A stretch of 64,000 nucleotides of DNA from Candidatus Scalindua japonica (lineage in GTDB: Bacteria > Planctomycetota > Brocadiia > Brocadiales > Scalinduaceae). The position numbers and the translations under genes were made by a program. The stretch is taken from assembly GCF_002443295.1 (NCBI RefSeq), contig NZ_BAOS01000013.1, positions 124,001 through 188,000 on the forward strand. The letters run 5' to 3'. Numbering within the stretch: position 1 is the stretch's first letter; every line of letters starts with the position of its first letter. Shown here piece after piece: positions 44,114 to 52,790 of this stretch. The notes below the pieces were generated by a model, which worked only from the letters and a program-made list of their open reading frames with translations, was not told the origin of the DNA and ran no database searches.

Positions 44114-44303
44114 GGCTGAGACAATTCCTTATCAATTGCCTCAAGGGATTGGTTTACATTTATCGGCGTTGTAATATATAATCTCTTAATCCAGAAGTCT
44201 TTCCTCTTTCAATATCATCAGGCATAGCATTCTCCCGCAGGGTAATTACGGTGATTCCTTTTGTCTGGTCATCTCTTTTCAAACACTTCAAAGCTTCATA
44301 ACC
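44110..44303 (-). pseudogene. Relic of a response-regulator receiver domain
   Basis: The minus strand from 44303 reads GYEALKCLKRDD, GITVITLRENAMPDDIERGK and SGLRDYI. After a two-base (AT) insertion it continues [20 protein letters not shown] and stops. This is the C-terminal half of a CheY-type receiver, with the conserved Lys of the xKP motif changed to Thr. The N-terminal half with the phospho-acceptor Asp is gone. It overlaps the clpP stop by 3 bp. Confidence 0.65.
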
Positions 44304-44421
44304 GTACAAATATCAACATCAGTGAATTAAGATATAACGCCTGTCTGCCGGTAGGCAAGTTTGCGTAATAACGCCTTTTTCTTTCTTTGAATATAATCAG
44401 TGTAATCTGTGTTTCCCCTCT

Positions 44422-44946
44422 TCAATTTGACTGTTTGTTTTCTACTGTAATAATTTCATTTACTATATCTTCACAGGAAACGTAAGATGTATTTATCGTG
44501 TAATCAGCCGCATTACTGTAAGCATGTTCTCGTATCGCAATCAAATGTCTGATTTCATCCAGAGGTGTCTTATCCGTTAAAGAAGGTCTTTGCTGTGTTG
44601 TTTTTTCATCTTGTGAAATACGTTTATAAATAATTTCCGGAGTTGCTTCCAGAAGAACAAGAAATCCTTTCTCTTTCAAGTTTCTTACATTCTCTTCTTT
44701 AAGGACAACTCCCCCCCCTGCTGATATTACCTTATTGTCTACTTTACTTAATTCTGCAATGGTATCTGCCTCAATCTTACGAAAACCTTCCTCCCCATCG
44801 TCTTCGAATATACTCTTAATAGTTTTCCCTGTAATACTTTCAATATATTGGTCTGAATCAATAAAATCTCTTTCCAGGCGTTTTGACAGAAGTTTACCAA
44901 CCGTGCTTTTTCCAGTACCTCTGAAACCGATTAAGACTATGTTCAT
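44422..44946 (-). CDS. aroK: Shikimate kinase
   Basis: 174 residues: Walker A GFRGTGKST, substrate residues DSDQYIESITGKTI and SAGGGVVLKEENV, and the lid region ISQDEKTTQQRPSL. It phosphorylates shikimate in the chorismate pathway. Its start overlaps the stop of the aroDE gene by 4 nt, so the two are translationally coupled and catalyse three of the central pathway steps. Confidence 0.95.
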   Translation of the reverse strand: MNIVLIGFRGTGKSTVGKLLSKRLERDFIDSDQYIESITGKTIKSIFEDDGEEGFRKIEADTIAELSKVDNKVISAGGGVVLKEENVRNLKEKGFLVLLEATPEIIYKRISQDEKTTQQRPSLTDKTPLDEIRHLIAIREHAYSNAADYTINTSYVSCEDIVNEIITVENKQSN

Positions 44947-46409
44947 AACCTTTCCTTTACTACATTGGTCATTAATTCTACCGGTGGGTCAATATCTGTC
45001 CAGAGCCTGAATTGTTCTGCCGCTTGATTAATAAACATTGAAAGTCCGTTAACCGTATGACATTCTTTTTCCTTTGCGTCACGGAGAAGCCTGGTTTCTA
45101 TGGGGTTGTAAACGGCGTCAAAAACTATCATACCTTCCTTTAGTACATCTTTTGTGACTGGTGTTTGATCAACATCAGGAAACATACCGATAGATGTGGT
45201 ATTGATGAGGATATCAGTTTCAAGTTTGTAAATTTCTTCAAAACTACCAAATCTACATTTGACGTCCAGTGACAGTTTTTCCGCACGTTCAATGGTACGA
45301 TTGAATATGGTTATATCACAACCTATTTCTTTTAAGCCAAAGGCGATCGCGCGTGCCGCACCCCCTGCTCCTATAATAGATACCTTTTTATTATTTAATG
45401 TGCCATTGACTACCTTCAGGCTACATTCCAATCCCATTATTGCGCCCATACAGTCAGTATTGTAGCCCTTTAATTTCCCATTCCGGTTCACTATAGTATT
45501 TATAGCACCAATTTTCCCGGCAGTCGGATCAATGTCATCCAGAAACGGTAAAACACTCTCTTTATGTGGGATAGTAACGCTGAAACCTTGAAAATCTATT
45601 TTTCTACACTCTTTCATGAAAGTACCAATATTTTCTATTTTCAGTGGTACATATGCGTTATTAAGACCTTTTTCAATAAAGGCGGCATTATGGATGGCCG
45701 GGCTCATACTGTGAGAAATCGGATTTCCAATAATACCATAAAGCTTGGTCTCGTTGTTTATATCTTTAAAGTGATATACTTTGTGGAGCTCATTTACCGT
45801 CAATTGCCCCGGTGCTGATTCTTTGCCTCGTTCGAGAGAGGCAAATGTCAGAAACCCTCCAAACTTACCTGTAAGTATCCGGCTTATATACCCTAACTCT
45901 CCCATACAAAGAGATATGGTAGGTACTTTAGCAGATTGTAAAAGTTCAAATATCCTGATATTATCGGTGATATCATTGGCATATGTTACAATCTTTACTA
46001 TATCGGGCTTGTGCTGGCAAATATCACTATATATTTTGCTTAAGTTGCAAGGGGTCTCTTCAAAATTATGGTGTGAAATAATTATTTTACTGCTGCCTTG
46101 TCTGGTAATTTGTCTGATAGAATCATGTTCAACGTCAACGTAATCTGCTCCCAGTTCGATTGCCTTCTGCAACAGCTGTAATCTTTCCTGTTCGCTTCCA
46201 TTAAATTTGCCACCTTCTCTTACAGGCCTGTTTGTAATAATTACCGGTTTAGTCTTGCTCTTTAGCGCCTCTTCAACGCATGTTTCCGCATTTTGTATCT
46301 CCGGTATGTAATCTATACGTAATTCAACTATATCAGCATATCTGGAAGCCGATTCCATTTCCGAAATTGTGTCCTCAACATTTCCTGCTGTAATTGGAAT
46401 GCAAATCAT
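44943..46409 (-). CDS. aroDE: Fused 3-dehydroquinate dehydratase / shikimate dehydrogenase
   Basis: 488 residues. Residues 1 to about 215 are a type I dehydroquinase (ADIVELRIDYI, the catalytic His pair in IIISHHNFEETP, and the Schiff-base Lys in KPDIVKIVTYAND). Residues about 225-488 are shikimate dehydrogenase (LYGIIGNPISHSMSPAIHNAAF, the catalytic Lys in VTIPHKESVLPF, YNTDCMGAI and the NADP fold IIGAGGAARAIAFGLKEIG). The fusion catalyses consecutive steps, as in planctomycetes, chlamydiae and plants. Confidence 0.95.
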   Translation of the reverse strand: MICIPITAGNVEDTISEMESASRYADIVELRIDYIPEIQNAETCVEEALKSKTKPVIITNRPVREGGKFNGSEQERLQLLQKAIELGADYVDVEHDSIRQITRQGSSKIIISHHNFEETPCNLSKIYSDICQHKPDIVKIVTYANDITDNIRIFELLQSAKVPTISLCMGELGYISRILTGKFGGFLTFASLERGKESAPGQLTVNELHKVYHFKDINNETKLYGIIGNPISHSMSPAIHNAAFIEKGLNNAYVPLKIENIGTFMKECRKIDFQGFSVTIPHKESVLPFLDDIDPTAGKIGAINTIVNRNGKLKGYNTDCMGAIMGLECSLKVVNGTLNNKKVSIIGAGGAARAIAFGLKEIGCDITIFNRTIERAEKLSLDVKCRFGSFEEIYKLETDILINTTSIGMFPDVDQTPVTKDVLKEGMIVFDAVYNPIETRLLRDAKEKECHTVNGLSMFINQAAEQFRLWTDIDPPVELMTNVVKERL

Positions 46410-46677
46410 ATTTTTATAAAATGTTTGTACTAAGAATTAGTTGATTATTATATTGCATACTTTAAAATAGTCAATCTTATGTATTTCAATTTATGTTGTA
46501 CAAATACCTTACCGTACATATAAAGTGGCAAAATTCTACTAAAAGACAGCGTCATCCGGTTAGGTTTTTGCGTATACCGCTTTTGTCATACCCGCCAGCC
46601 TGCCCGCCCGGCTCAACCGTTCACCTGCCCGAATAGGTAGCCGTCCCCACCAGAATGACACCCGCCAGAATGACATT
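46410..46677. other. Intergenic region with interspersed repeat
   Basis: No gene. It carries the second copy of the CCGGTTAGG repeat (46555-46596) and its CCCGCC-rich continuation up to the IS1182 left end. Confidence 0.6.
46555..46596. repeat. Interspersed repeat, copy 2 (interrupted by IS1182)
   Basis: TCCGGTTAGGTTTTTGCGTA and onwards matches 35988-36029 with three mismatches. Further along, the repeat text AGAATGACATT stops at 46677 and resumes as TTGTCGGGCTGG at 48367, on the far side of the insertion sequence. Confidence 0.75.
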
Positions 46678-48365
46678 CAGGCTGTGTCATAATATAGCCA
46701 CAAAACAATTTAGAACTTTAATATGAAGGAGTTTGTTGAATCAGACAAGCAGAAATCTTTATTTAATTTATTTATCCTGAAAATTAGATAATTAGAATGA
46801 TAAAACAAAGCTCCTTTTCCTTCTAACTGGTAAGTTTTTCAATCAATCCAGGTATCCCTAATATGGTAATCATTCTTGCCATATTAAAACACGTCCCTAA
46901 GAGTGACATCTCCGCTCTTGCACCATCTCTACCTCTCATGAGAAAAGCATTTACTTTTAGATTTCGCTTTATATGTCCAAATGGAAGTTCTACCTTCTGT
47001 TGCCGGAGCTTATAAATTGCTTGAGATTCCGGTTCTTCATATTGTAATCTGAGCCTCTCTCTATCCTCTTCATTAATCAGACGTGAAATCCTCCTCCCAC
47101 GCTTACTCGTTGTACAAACAGTAAAGTGTTGACAGCTCATACATAAAGAACTGTCAGTGATTTGATATGTCTTACTCTTCCTCACCGTATCCACTGTTCT
47201 ATAACTTAATACATGGCCTTCAGGGCAAATATAGCAATTTTTTCCCGAATCATATCGAAACTTATCTTTATCAAATGATGCATCTTTTTTATTTGAAGTA
47301 TGTTTCTGCTGAGGCACAATCACTTTAATATCCTGGCCATCAATCCTTTTTAATTCATCGGTATTATCATATCCCGCATCTGCACAGGCAACAGAACCGT
47401 TCTTCTCCAATATATCATTGGCTTGATTAATTTGCTCAGCAAATTGATTGCTGTCATTACTCTCACTAACTACATCAGTATGAACAATTAAACCGTGCTT
47501 TTCATCAACAATGCTTTGTACATTGTAACCTGCATGAGTACCTTGGCGTCCTTTAACCCTGGCACATTCTTCATCGGTAGTATTTACTGACTTTTGCCCT
47601 TCTTCATCAAGTTTCTTAAGAATTTTTTCCACCTTAAACCTTAGAACCTTTTTATCCTGAAGTTCTTCTCTCATTGTAACCACTGACGGAAGTTCCTGTT
47701 CCTGTCTGTCTACTTTCTCACTTTCAGAAAGTATGGCTTCTATTCGAGCATCTATCCTTTGTAGAGATTTTTCACATCTTTTCTGTGTCCACATATGGTT
47801 AATTCCTGCATTTGCACGAACCTTACTTCCGTCTACAAACAGAGTGTTGCCTTCTATCAAATCAAGGTCTATACATAAACGGGCACATTGCCTGAGAACA
47901 TTTGTGATTGCTTTCTTATTCTTTCTCCTGAATTCTGCTATTGTCTTATGGTCTGGTTTTAAATCACCCATAAGCCAGATGAAGGATAGATTATGATAAA
48001 CCGCACGTTCTAATTTACGGGAACTTCTAAATCCGTATGAATAACCATACAACGAAAGCTTTAACATCGCTTTGGGATTATATCCAGGATCCCCAACCTT
48101 CTTGGGATTAATAATAATTCCGCATTTGCTAAAATCTAATGCTTCGACAAAAGCATCAAATGCTCGAACCGGATCGTCAGAACCAACATAGTCTTCAATG
48201 CTTTGTGGTAATAACATCATTTGTTCTCTATTACCAATACGATATGCCATTTAAACTCCCTCATTATTGATTTATCAAAGGAGTATGATAACATATCAGT
48301 GTTCGTAATTAAAATTCTTAGCATATAATTTACAAAAATACATCTTTTAATTGTGACACAGCCTG
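46678..48365 (-). mobile_element. IS1182-family insertion sequence
   Basis: About 1.69 kb with terminal inverted repeats CAGGCTGTGTCATAAT (left) and CAGGCTGTGTCACAAT (right, inverted). It encodes one intact transposase. Comparison with the uninterrupted repeat at 36163-36190 shows it entered between GACATT and TTGTCGG, with at most a 2-bp TT duplication. Confidence 0.85.
46823..48250 (-). CDS. IS1182-family transposase
   Basis: 475 residues, intact. N-terminal domain FDAFVEALDFSKCG and YNPKAMLKLSLYGYSYGFRSSRKLERA, then the DDE core (LFVDGSKVRANAG; GHAGYNVQSIVDEKHGLIVHTDV; CADAGYDNTDELK) and a zinc-finger-like cysteine region (CYICPEGHVL, CMSCQHFTVC). The end is ELPFGHIKRNLKVNAFLMRG, with the catalytic Glu preceding GHIK. 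It is the only full-length, unbroken DDE transposase in the window, so the element may be active. Confidence 0.92.
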   Translation of the reverse strand: MAYRIGNREQMMLLPQSIEDYVGSDDPVRAFDAFVEALDFSKCGIIINPKKVGDPGYNPKAMLKLSLYGYSYGFRSSRKLERAVYHNLSFIWLMGDLKPDHKTIAEFRRKNKKAITNVLRQCARLCIDLDLIEGNTLFVDGSKVRANAGINHMWTQKRCEKSLQRIDARIEAILSESEKVDRQEQELPSVVTMREELQDKKVLRFKVEKILKKLDEEGQKSVNTTDEECARVKGRQGTHAGYNVQSIVDEKHGLIVHTDVVSESNDSNQFAEQINQANDILEKNGSVACADAGYDNTDELKRIDGQDIKVIVPQQKHTSNKKDASFDKDKFRYDSGKNCYICPEGHVLSYRTVDTVRKSKTYQITDSSLCMSCQHFTVCTTSKRGRRISRLINEEDRERLRLQYEEPESQAIYKLRQQKVELPFGHIKRNLKVNAFLMRGRDGARAEMSLLGTCFNMARMITILGIPGLIEKLTS

Positions 48366-48462
48366 GTTGTCGGGCTGGCCGGGCAAGAAGAACGGATAGA
48401 AAAAATACGAAAAATAAAATTGCCAAATATAAAACAAAAGATAATCATAGTCGCTGTACGGT

Positions 48463-48623
48463 GGGCACTGCCCACCAAAAACATTCTACATCCGGAAACA
48501 AAATTCGTAGGGTGCGTTTTACGCACCAGAAACACGCCAGCATAATCAAGTATTTGTTTAATAGATAACACCATTGCCGTATCCAACGTTGTTAGCGGTG
48601 CATGGAATGCACCCTACTTGTCT
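48463..48623. repeat. 161-bp palindrome-rich repeat, copy A
   Basis: It contains three hairpins: GGGCA-CT-TGCCC type at the left end, GGTGCGT-TTT-ACGCACC in the middle and GGTGCAT-GGA-ATGCACC at the right. Copy B (49319-49479) has the same length with only about three or four mismatches. It abuts the truncated 5' end of the DruA-like gene. Confidence 0.85.
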
Positions 48624-48628
48624 GATTT

Positions 48629-49297
48629 ACGCTACCTCCTGCACTGAGACGAAATGGTAACGGTAAACAGTACAAAAATTGCAATAGACTGAAAGAAGGG
48701 GAACCGTCCATCAATCTACCAGCCGGAAAGATTCAAGGACTGAGTCTGGATATAGTAAGAACCCAGAAACAATCTCAAATATGGAATGAGATGGTTCATC
48801 GTTGGCATTATTTAGTATACAAAAAGTTAGTTGGCTCTCAACTTCGCTATCTGATAAATAGCAACTATGGTACCCTCGGAGCATTAGGATTTAGCGCCTC
48901 CGCCTGGAACGTTCAAGCGAGGGAAAAATTTATCGGTTGGAGTCGTCAGGTTCGAGAACAAAGACTTCATTTGATAGTAAATAATTCGAGGTTTTTAATT
49001 TTACCATGGATAAAATCTAAGAACCTTGCGTCCAAGATATTGTCTTTCGTTATTAAGAAACTTCCCGATGATTGGGAGCAACATTACAAGTATAGGCCCG
49101 TGATGTTGGAAACGTTTGTAGAGACAAAACGTTTTTGTGGCACTTGCTATAAAGCAGCAAATTGGATTTACGTAGGAGAAACTAAAGGAAGGGGAAAGTT
49201 GGGAGACCATTCCAAGCTTTACGAAAATATCAAGCTGATAATGGTATATCCCCTATGTAGTAAATTCCGTTCGATATTACAACATTCGCCAATATAA
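48629..49297 (+). pseudogene. 5'-truncated DruA/DUF4338 protein
   Basis: The frame is open, without a start, from just after repeat copy A: LPPALRRNGNGKQYKN, then RLKEGEPSINLPAG, QIWNEMVHRWHYLVYKKLVG, SQLRYLI, FIGWSRQVREQRLHLIVNN, RFLILPWI, KLPDDWEQHYKYRPVMLETF, FCGTCYKAANWIYVGETKGRG. These are the conserved blocks of DUF4338, the DruA protein of Druantia anti-phage systems, also common as orphan genes. About 100 N-terminal residues are missing, cut at the repeat boundary. The first ATG (48791) lies well inside the domain. No druB-E genes accompany it, so a defence role is not supported here. Confidence 0.8.
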
Positions 49298-49318
49298 ATT
49301 TTTAGGTTGATGCGTATG

Positions 49319-49479
49319 GGGCACTGCCCACCAAAAAGATTCTACATCCGGAAACAAAATTCGTAGGGTGCGTTTTACGCACCAGAAACACGCCAGCATA
49401 ATAAAGTATTTGTTTAACAGATAACACCATTGCCGTATCCAACGTTGTTAGCGGTGCATGGAATGCACCCTACTTGTCT
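49319..49479. repeat. 161-bp palindrome-rich repeat, copy B
   Basis: A direct repeat of 48463-48623 at a constant offset of 856 bp, carrying the same three palindromes. It starts 21 bp after the DruA-like stop codon. Confidence 0.85.
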
Positions 49480-49860
49480 TATCAGATTTTTCGATGTAAC
49501 GAATCAGGTAATCTCACCGTAATCGAACTCACATCTTATTCTCTTTTTTTTGTCAGGAAGGTCACAAAAAACGGGTGATATCCCGCCTTTTTCTCCAGCT
49601 CGAAATAAAAAACTTTTTCTTAAAAAAATGTTATTATTTACACAGGGACAATGTATAATTTACACGAATATAGTTTCCACTTTAACCGCATATTTCGAAA
49701 GAAGATACCCCCTTTGTCATTTTTATCTGCCGGTATTTGTGGCAGGCGAAACCCTTCGCCTTCTATCATCTTCTGAACGAAGGGAAGAATCTAAGGTTCC
49801 AGCTCAGGCTTGTCCTTGAGCGAAGCAAAGGAACAAATTCATGTATAGGGGAGAGTTGTA
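49480..49860. other. Intergenic region before the nitroreductase
   Basis: About 380 bp. I see no convincing gene. It contains a stretch (GCTTGTCCTTGAGCGAAGCA, about 49808) similar to a piece of the interspersed repeat near 36103. Confidence 0.45.
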
Positions 49861-50490
49861 ATGGATGTAAGCGAATCAATAATTAAGCGAAGGAGTATAA
49901 GGAAATTTAAACCGGACCCGATACCGGAAGATAAAATCAAACTTTTACTTGAAAGCGCCAGATTAGCACCATCAGGAACGAATACTCAGCCATGGCGGTT
50001 TATAGTAGTCAGGGATAATGCTACTAAAACAGAATTGCAAAAGGCGGCGCATAATCAAAGGCACGTTAAACGTGCTCCCATAATAATAGTCTGCTGTGCC
50101 GATCTAAAGGCGTTTAAGGAGTTTCCAGAGAGGGTGGATGAACTCATAGAATCTGGTGCGCTTCCTGAGAGAACACGGAAAGTTTTTATTCCGTACATTA
50201 AAAAGGGTATGAGTACTGTAACGAAAGATGCTCTTATGGTTGCCGCTGCGGCAAATGTAGCTATAGCCGTTGAACATATTGTTTTGCAGGCAGTTGAGAT
50301 TGGCTTGGGTACCTGCTGGGTAAGATGGTATAAAGATAAAAGGGTGAAAGAGGTCCTTGAAATCCCTGATCATATTGAAGTAATGGCACTCTTGGCGGTT
50401 GGAATTCCGGATGAGGACCCATCTCCCAGACCGAGGTTAAGCCTGGACCAGATAGTATTCACTGAGAAGTATGGAAGAAAGTATATTTAA
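49861..50490 (+). CDS. Nitroreductase-family flavoprotein
   Basis: 209 residues. FMN-binding hallmarks: SIIKRRSIRKFKPDPIPEDKI, RLAPSGTNTQPWRFIVV, AAAANVAIAVEHIVLQAVEIGLGTCWVRW and MALLAVGIPDEDP. It uses NAD(P)H and FMN to reduce small substrates; the natural substrate cannot be told. The start ATG 49861 has GGGGAGAG upstream. It precedes the polysaccharide gene set by 130 bp and is probably independent. Confidence 0.85.
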   Translation: MDVSESIIKRRSIRKFKPDPIPEDKIKLLLESARLAPSGTNTQPWRFIVVRDNATKTELQKAAHNQRHVKRAPIIIVCCADLKAFKEFPERVDELIESGALPERTRKVFIPYIKKGMSTVTKDALMVAAAANVAIAVEHIVLQAVEIGLGTCWVRWYKDKRVKEVLEIPDHIEVMALLAVGIPDEDPSPRPRLSLDQIVFTEKYGRKYI

Positions 50491-50619
50491 TCGTCCAGGA
50501 ATGTAAAGTTGTTTTTTTCTTGAGCCCTGACTGCTTATATTGTATATGTGTAAAAATTTAACTTATAATAGATGTGATCAATTGCCGATTTTGATATTAT
50601 TCTGTAAAAGAGGATTTGG

Positions 50620-51591
50620 ATGAATATAGACATTGAAAATGAGATAATCAAAGTCATTGGCATTGAAATAGATGGCCTTTCTCAATTAAAGGCTTGTATA
50701 AACGCGTCAGTTACAGAAGCAGTTGAAACTATTTTCAATTGTAATGGAAAAATCATACTTACTGGTATGGGAAAATCCGGTTTGGTTGCAAAGAAGATTG
50801 CATCGACCATGTCAAGTGTTGGCACGCCTGCAATGTTCATGCACCCTGCTGAAGGAATGCACGGCGATTTAGGAATCATTTCCGCTGAAGATGTTGTTAT
50901 AGCAATTGGAAAGAGCGGAGAAAGTTTTGAACTTAACGGTGTCCTTCCTTCAATAAAGGACGCCGGTGCAAAAATAATCGGTATAATGGGGAACGCGACT
51001 TCCACATTAGCGAGTTATTCCAATATAGTCATTAATATAGGTGATATAGAAGAAGCTTGTCCGTTTAACATGGCCCCTACAACAAGCTCAACAGTTACTA
51101 TGGTATTAGGAGATGCCATGGCAGTCGCGTTAATGAAGATGAGGGAATTTGGTTTATCTGATTATGCGCGACTTCATCCCGGTGGACAGATCGGTAAGAG
51201 ATTAACTATGATGGTTTCTGATGTCATGTTAAAGGGTAGTAATAATCCAATAATCAATGTATCTGATAGTGTAAAAAATTGTCTATCAGAAATATCCGGA
51301 AAGCAGGCAGGCGCAGTTTCAGTTGTTGATAGTAACGGTAAGATGGTTGGGCTGGTTACTGATTATGATATTAGAAAACATATTGAGAAAGAAGAAAATA
51401 TTTTTTCAATGGAAATTAAAGATATAATGAATCCGGATCCCATATTTGTTTATGAGGACGAAAAAGCCTTTGCCGCTTTAAATATTATGCAGGAAAGAGA
51501 GAAACCAATTACCATTTTATCTGTCTTAAACAGAAAAAATATTGTTGTCGGTATGTTAAGAATGCATGATCTGGTGAAAGAGGGATTATAG
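50620..51591 (+). CDS. kdsD: Arabinose-5-phosphate isomerase (KdsD/KpsF family)
   Basis: 323 residues: an SIS domain (LTGMGKSGLVAKKIASTMSSVGTPAMFMHPAEGMHGDLGII, then AIGKSGESFELN) and a pair of CBS domains (about 205-320, with VSDVMLKG and IKDIMNPDPIFVYEDE). It interconverts ribulose-5-phosphate and arabinose-5-phosphate, the first committed step towards Kdo for lipopolysaccharide or capsule. It is followed closely by glycan assembly genes. Confidence 0.93.
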   Translation: MNIDIENEIIKVIGIEIDGLSQLKACINASVTEAVETIFNCNGKIILTGMGKSGLVAKKIASTMSSVGTPAMFMHPAEGMHGDLGIISAEDVVIAIGKSGESFELNGVLPSIKDAGAKIIGIMGNATSTLASYSNIVINIGDIEEACPFNMAPTTSSTVTMVLGDAMAVALMKMREFGLSDYARLHPGGQIGKRLTMMVSDVMLKGSNNPIINVSDSVKNCLSEISGKQAGAVSVVDSNGKMVGLVTDYDIRKHIEKEENIFSMEIKDIMNPDPIFVYEDEKAFAALNIMQEREKPITILSVLNRKNIVVGMLRMHDLVKEGL

Positions 51592-51626
51592 CACTTGCCG
51601 CAAAAAGGCCCATAGTACACAAAAAA

Positions 51627-52784
51627 ATGAAAGTCGCACTTGTTCATGATTGGCTCACAGGTATGCGTGGTGGGGAAAAAGTCCTGGAAGTATTCTGTGA
51701 GCTTTTTCCGGATGCCCATCTGTATACTCTATTGCATAATAAGGGCAGCCTCTGTAATACCATAGAAAGGATGGACATCAGGACATCTTTTATTCAGAAG
51801 CTACCTCTTATTAAGAAAAAATACCGCCATCTCCTGCCAATATTTCCAACTGCTATTGAACGTTTTGACTTACGAGGATATGACCTTGTCCTGTCAAGCA
51901 GTCATTGTGTTGCGAAAGGTGTAGTTACAAGCGCTGATACATTGCACATATGCTATTGCTTTACGCCAATGAGATATATCTGGGATTTGTACAATCTCTA
52001 TTTCGGTAAGGAAAGGGCAAGCATGATGACAAGGTTAGCCACCTCTCTTGTTTTAAATTATTTACGGAAGTGGGATGTAACAAACTGCAAACGTGTTGAC
52101 AGATTTGTTGGTATTTCTAAATACATTGTCGAAAGGATAAAGAGAAACTATAACAGGGATGCTGATCTGATATATCCGCCGGTCGACTGTTCTTATTTTA
52201 AACCGGGGTTATCAAATGAAGGTTTTTATCTAATGGTTTCACCTCTCGCACCCAATAAACGCGTTGATATTGCCGTGGAAGCATTCAATAAGATAAATCT
52301 GCCACTTATAGTAATCGGTTCCGGACAGGATGAAAAAAAACTGGAAAAGATGGCCGGCAAAAATATCAAACTGATGGGATGGCAATCAGATGAGGTGGTT
52401 AGAGAACACTATGTTAACTGTAAAGCTCTGATATTTCCCGGTGTTGAAGATTTTGGTATTGTCCCTTTAGAGGCTCAGGCTTGTGGAAAGCCAGTGATTG
52501 CATATGGAGTGGGTGGCGCTTTGGAAACAATTGTTCCTCTGGATGAAAATATGAATGACGAGACGGAACGATCAAGCCATGCTACCGGTATGTTCTTTTA
52601 CGAGCAAACCCCGGAATCTCTGTCACAAACTGTAATCCGTTTTGAGGAAGTACTGGATTTGTTTAACTGGCAGGTAATCAGAAAGAATGCCGAGTCTTTT
52701 GACAGGACAATATTTAAAGAAAAGATTAAAAAATATATTGAAAAGGAATTTAATAAATTTAAATCTGGAAACGGAGCAAGCTGA
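51627..52784 (+). CDS. GT4-family glycosyltransferase
   Basis: 385 residues, GT-B fold. N-terminus MKVALVHDWLTGMRGGEKVLEVF, as in WbaZ/mannosyltransferase-like enzymes. C-terminal domain VSPLAPNKRVDIAVEAFNK, VIGSGQDEKKLEKMAG, LMGWQSDEVVREHY and the nucleotide-sugar E(x7)E region FPGVEDFGIVPLEAQACGKPVIAYGVGG. It transfers an activated sugar, plausibly mannose from GDP-mannose (manC is in the window), onto a lipid-linked glycan. It lies 35 bp after kdsD and 6 bp before the sugar transferase. Confidence 0.9.
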   Translation: MKVALVHDWLTGMRGGEKVLEVFCELFPDAHLYTLLHNKGSLCNTIERMDIRTSFIQKLPLIKKKYRHLLPIFPTAIERFDLRGYDLVLSSSHCVAKGVVTSADTLHICYCFTPMRYIWDLYNLYFGKERASMMTRLATSLVLNYLRKWDVTNCKRVDRFVGISKYIVERIKRNYNRDADLIYPPVDCSYFKPGLSNEGFYLMVSPLAPNKRVDIAVEAFNKINLPLIVIGSGQDEKKLEKMAGKNIKLMGWQSDEVVREHYVNCKALIFPGVEDFGIVPLEAQACGKPVIAYGVGGALETIVPLDENMNDETERSSHATGMFFYEQTPESLSQTVIRFEEVLDLFNWQVIRKNAESFDRTIFKEKIKKYIEKEFNKFKSGNGAS

Positions 52785-52790
52785 TATACT

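Noticed and set aside
48463-49479. CRISPR array or Druantia operon
   Set aside because: There are only two repeats, each 161 bp and 856 bp apart, so it is not a CRISPR. None of the other Druantia genes is adjacent.
49550-49819. 89-residue ORF on the plus strand
   Set aside because: Low-complexity composition with no protein-like pattern; it contains a piece of interspersed repeat.
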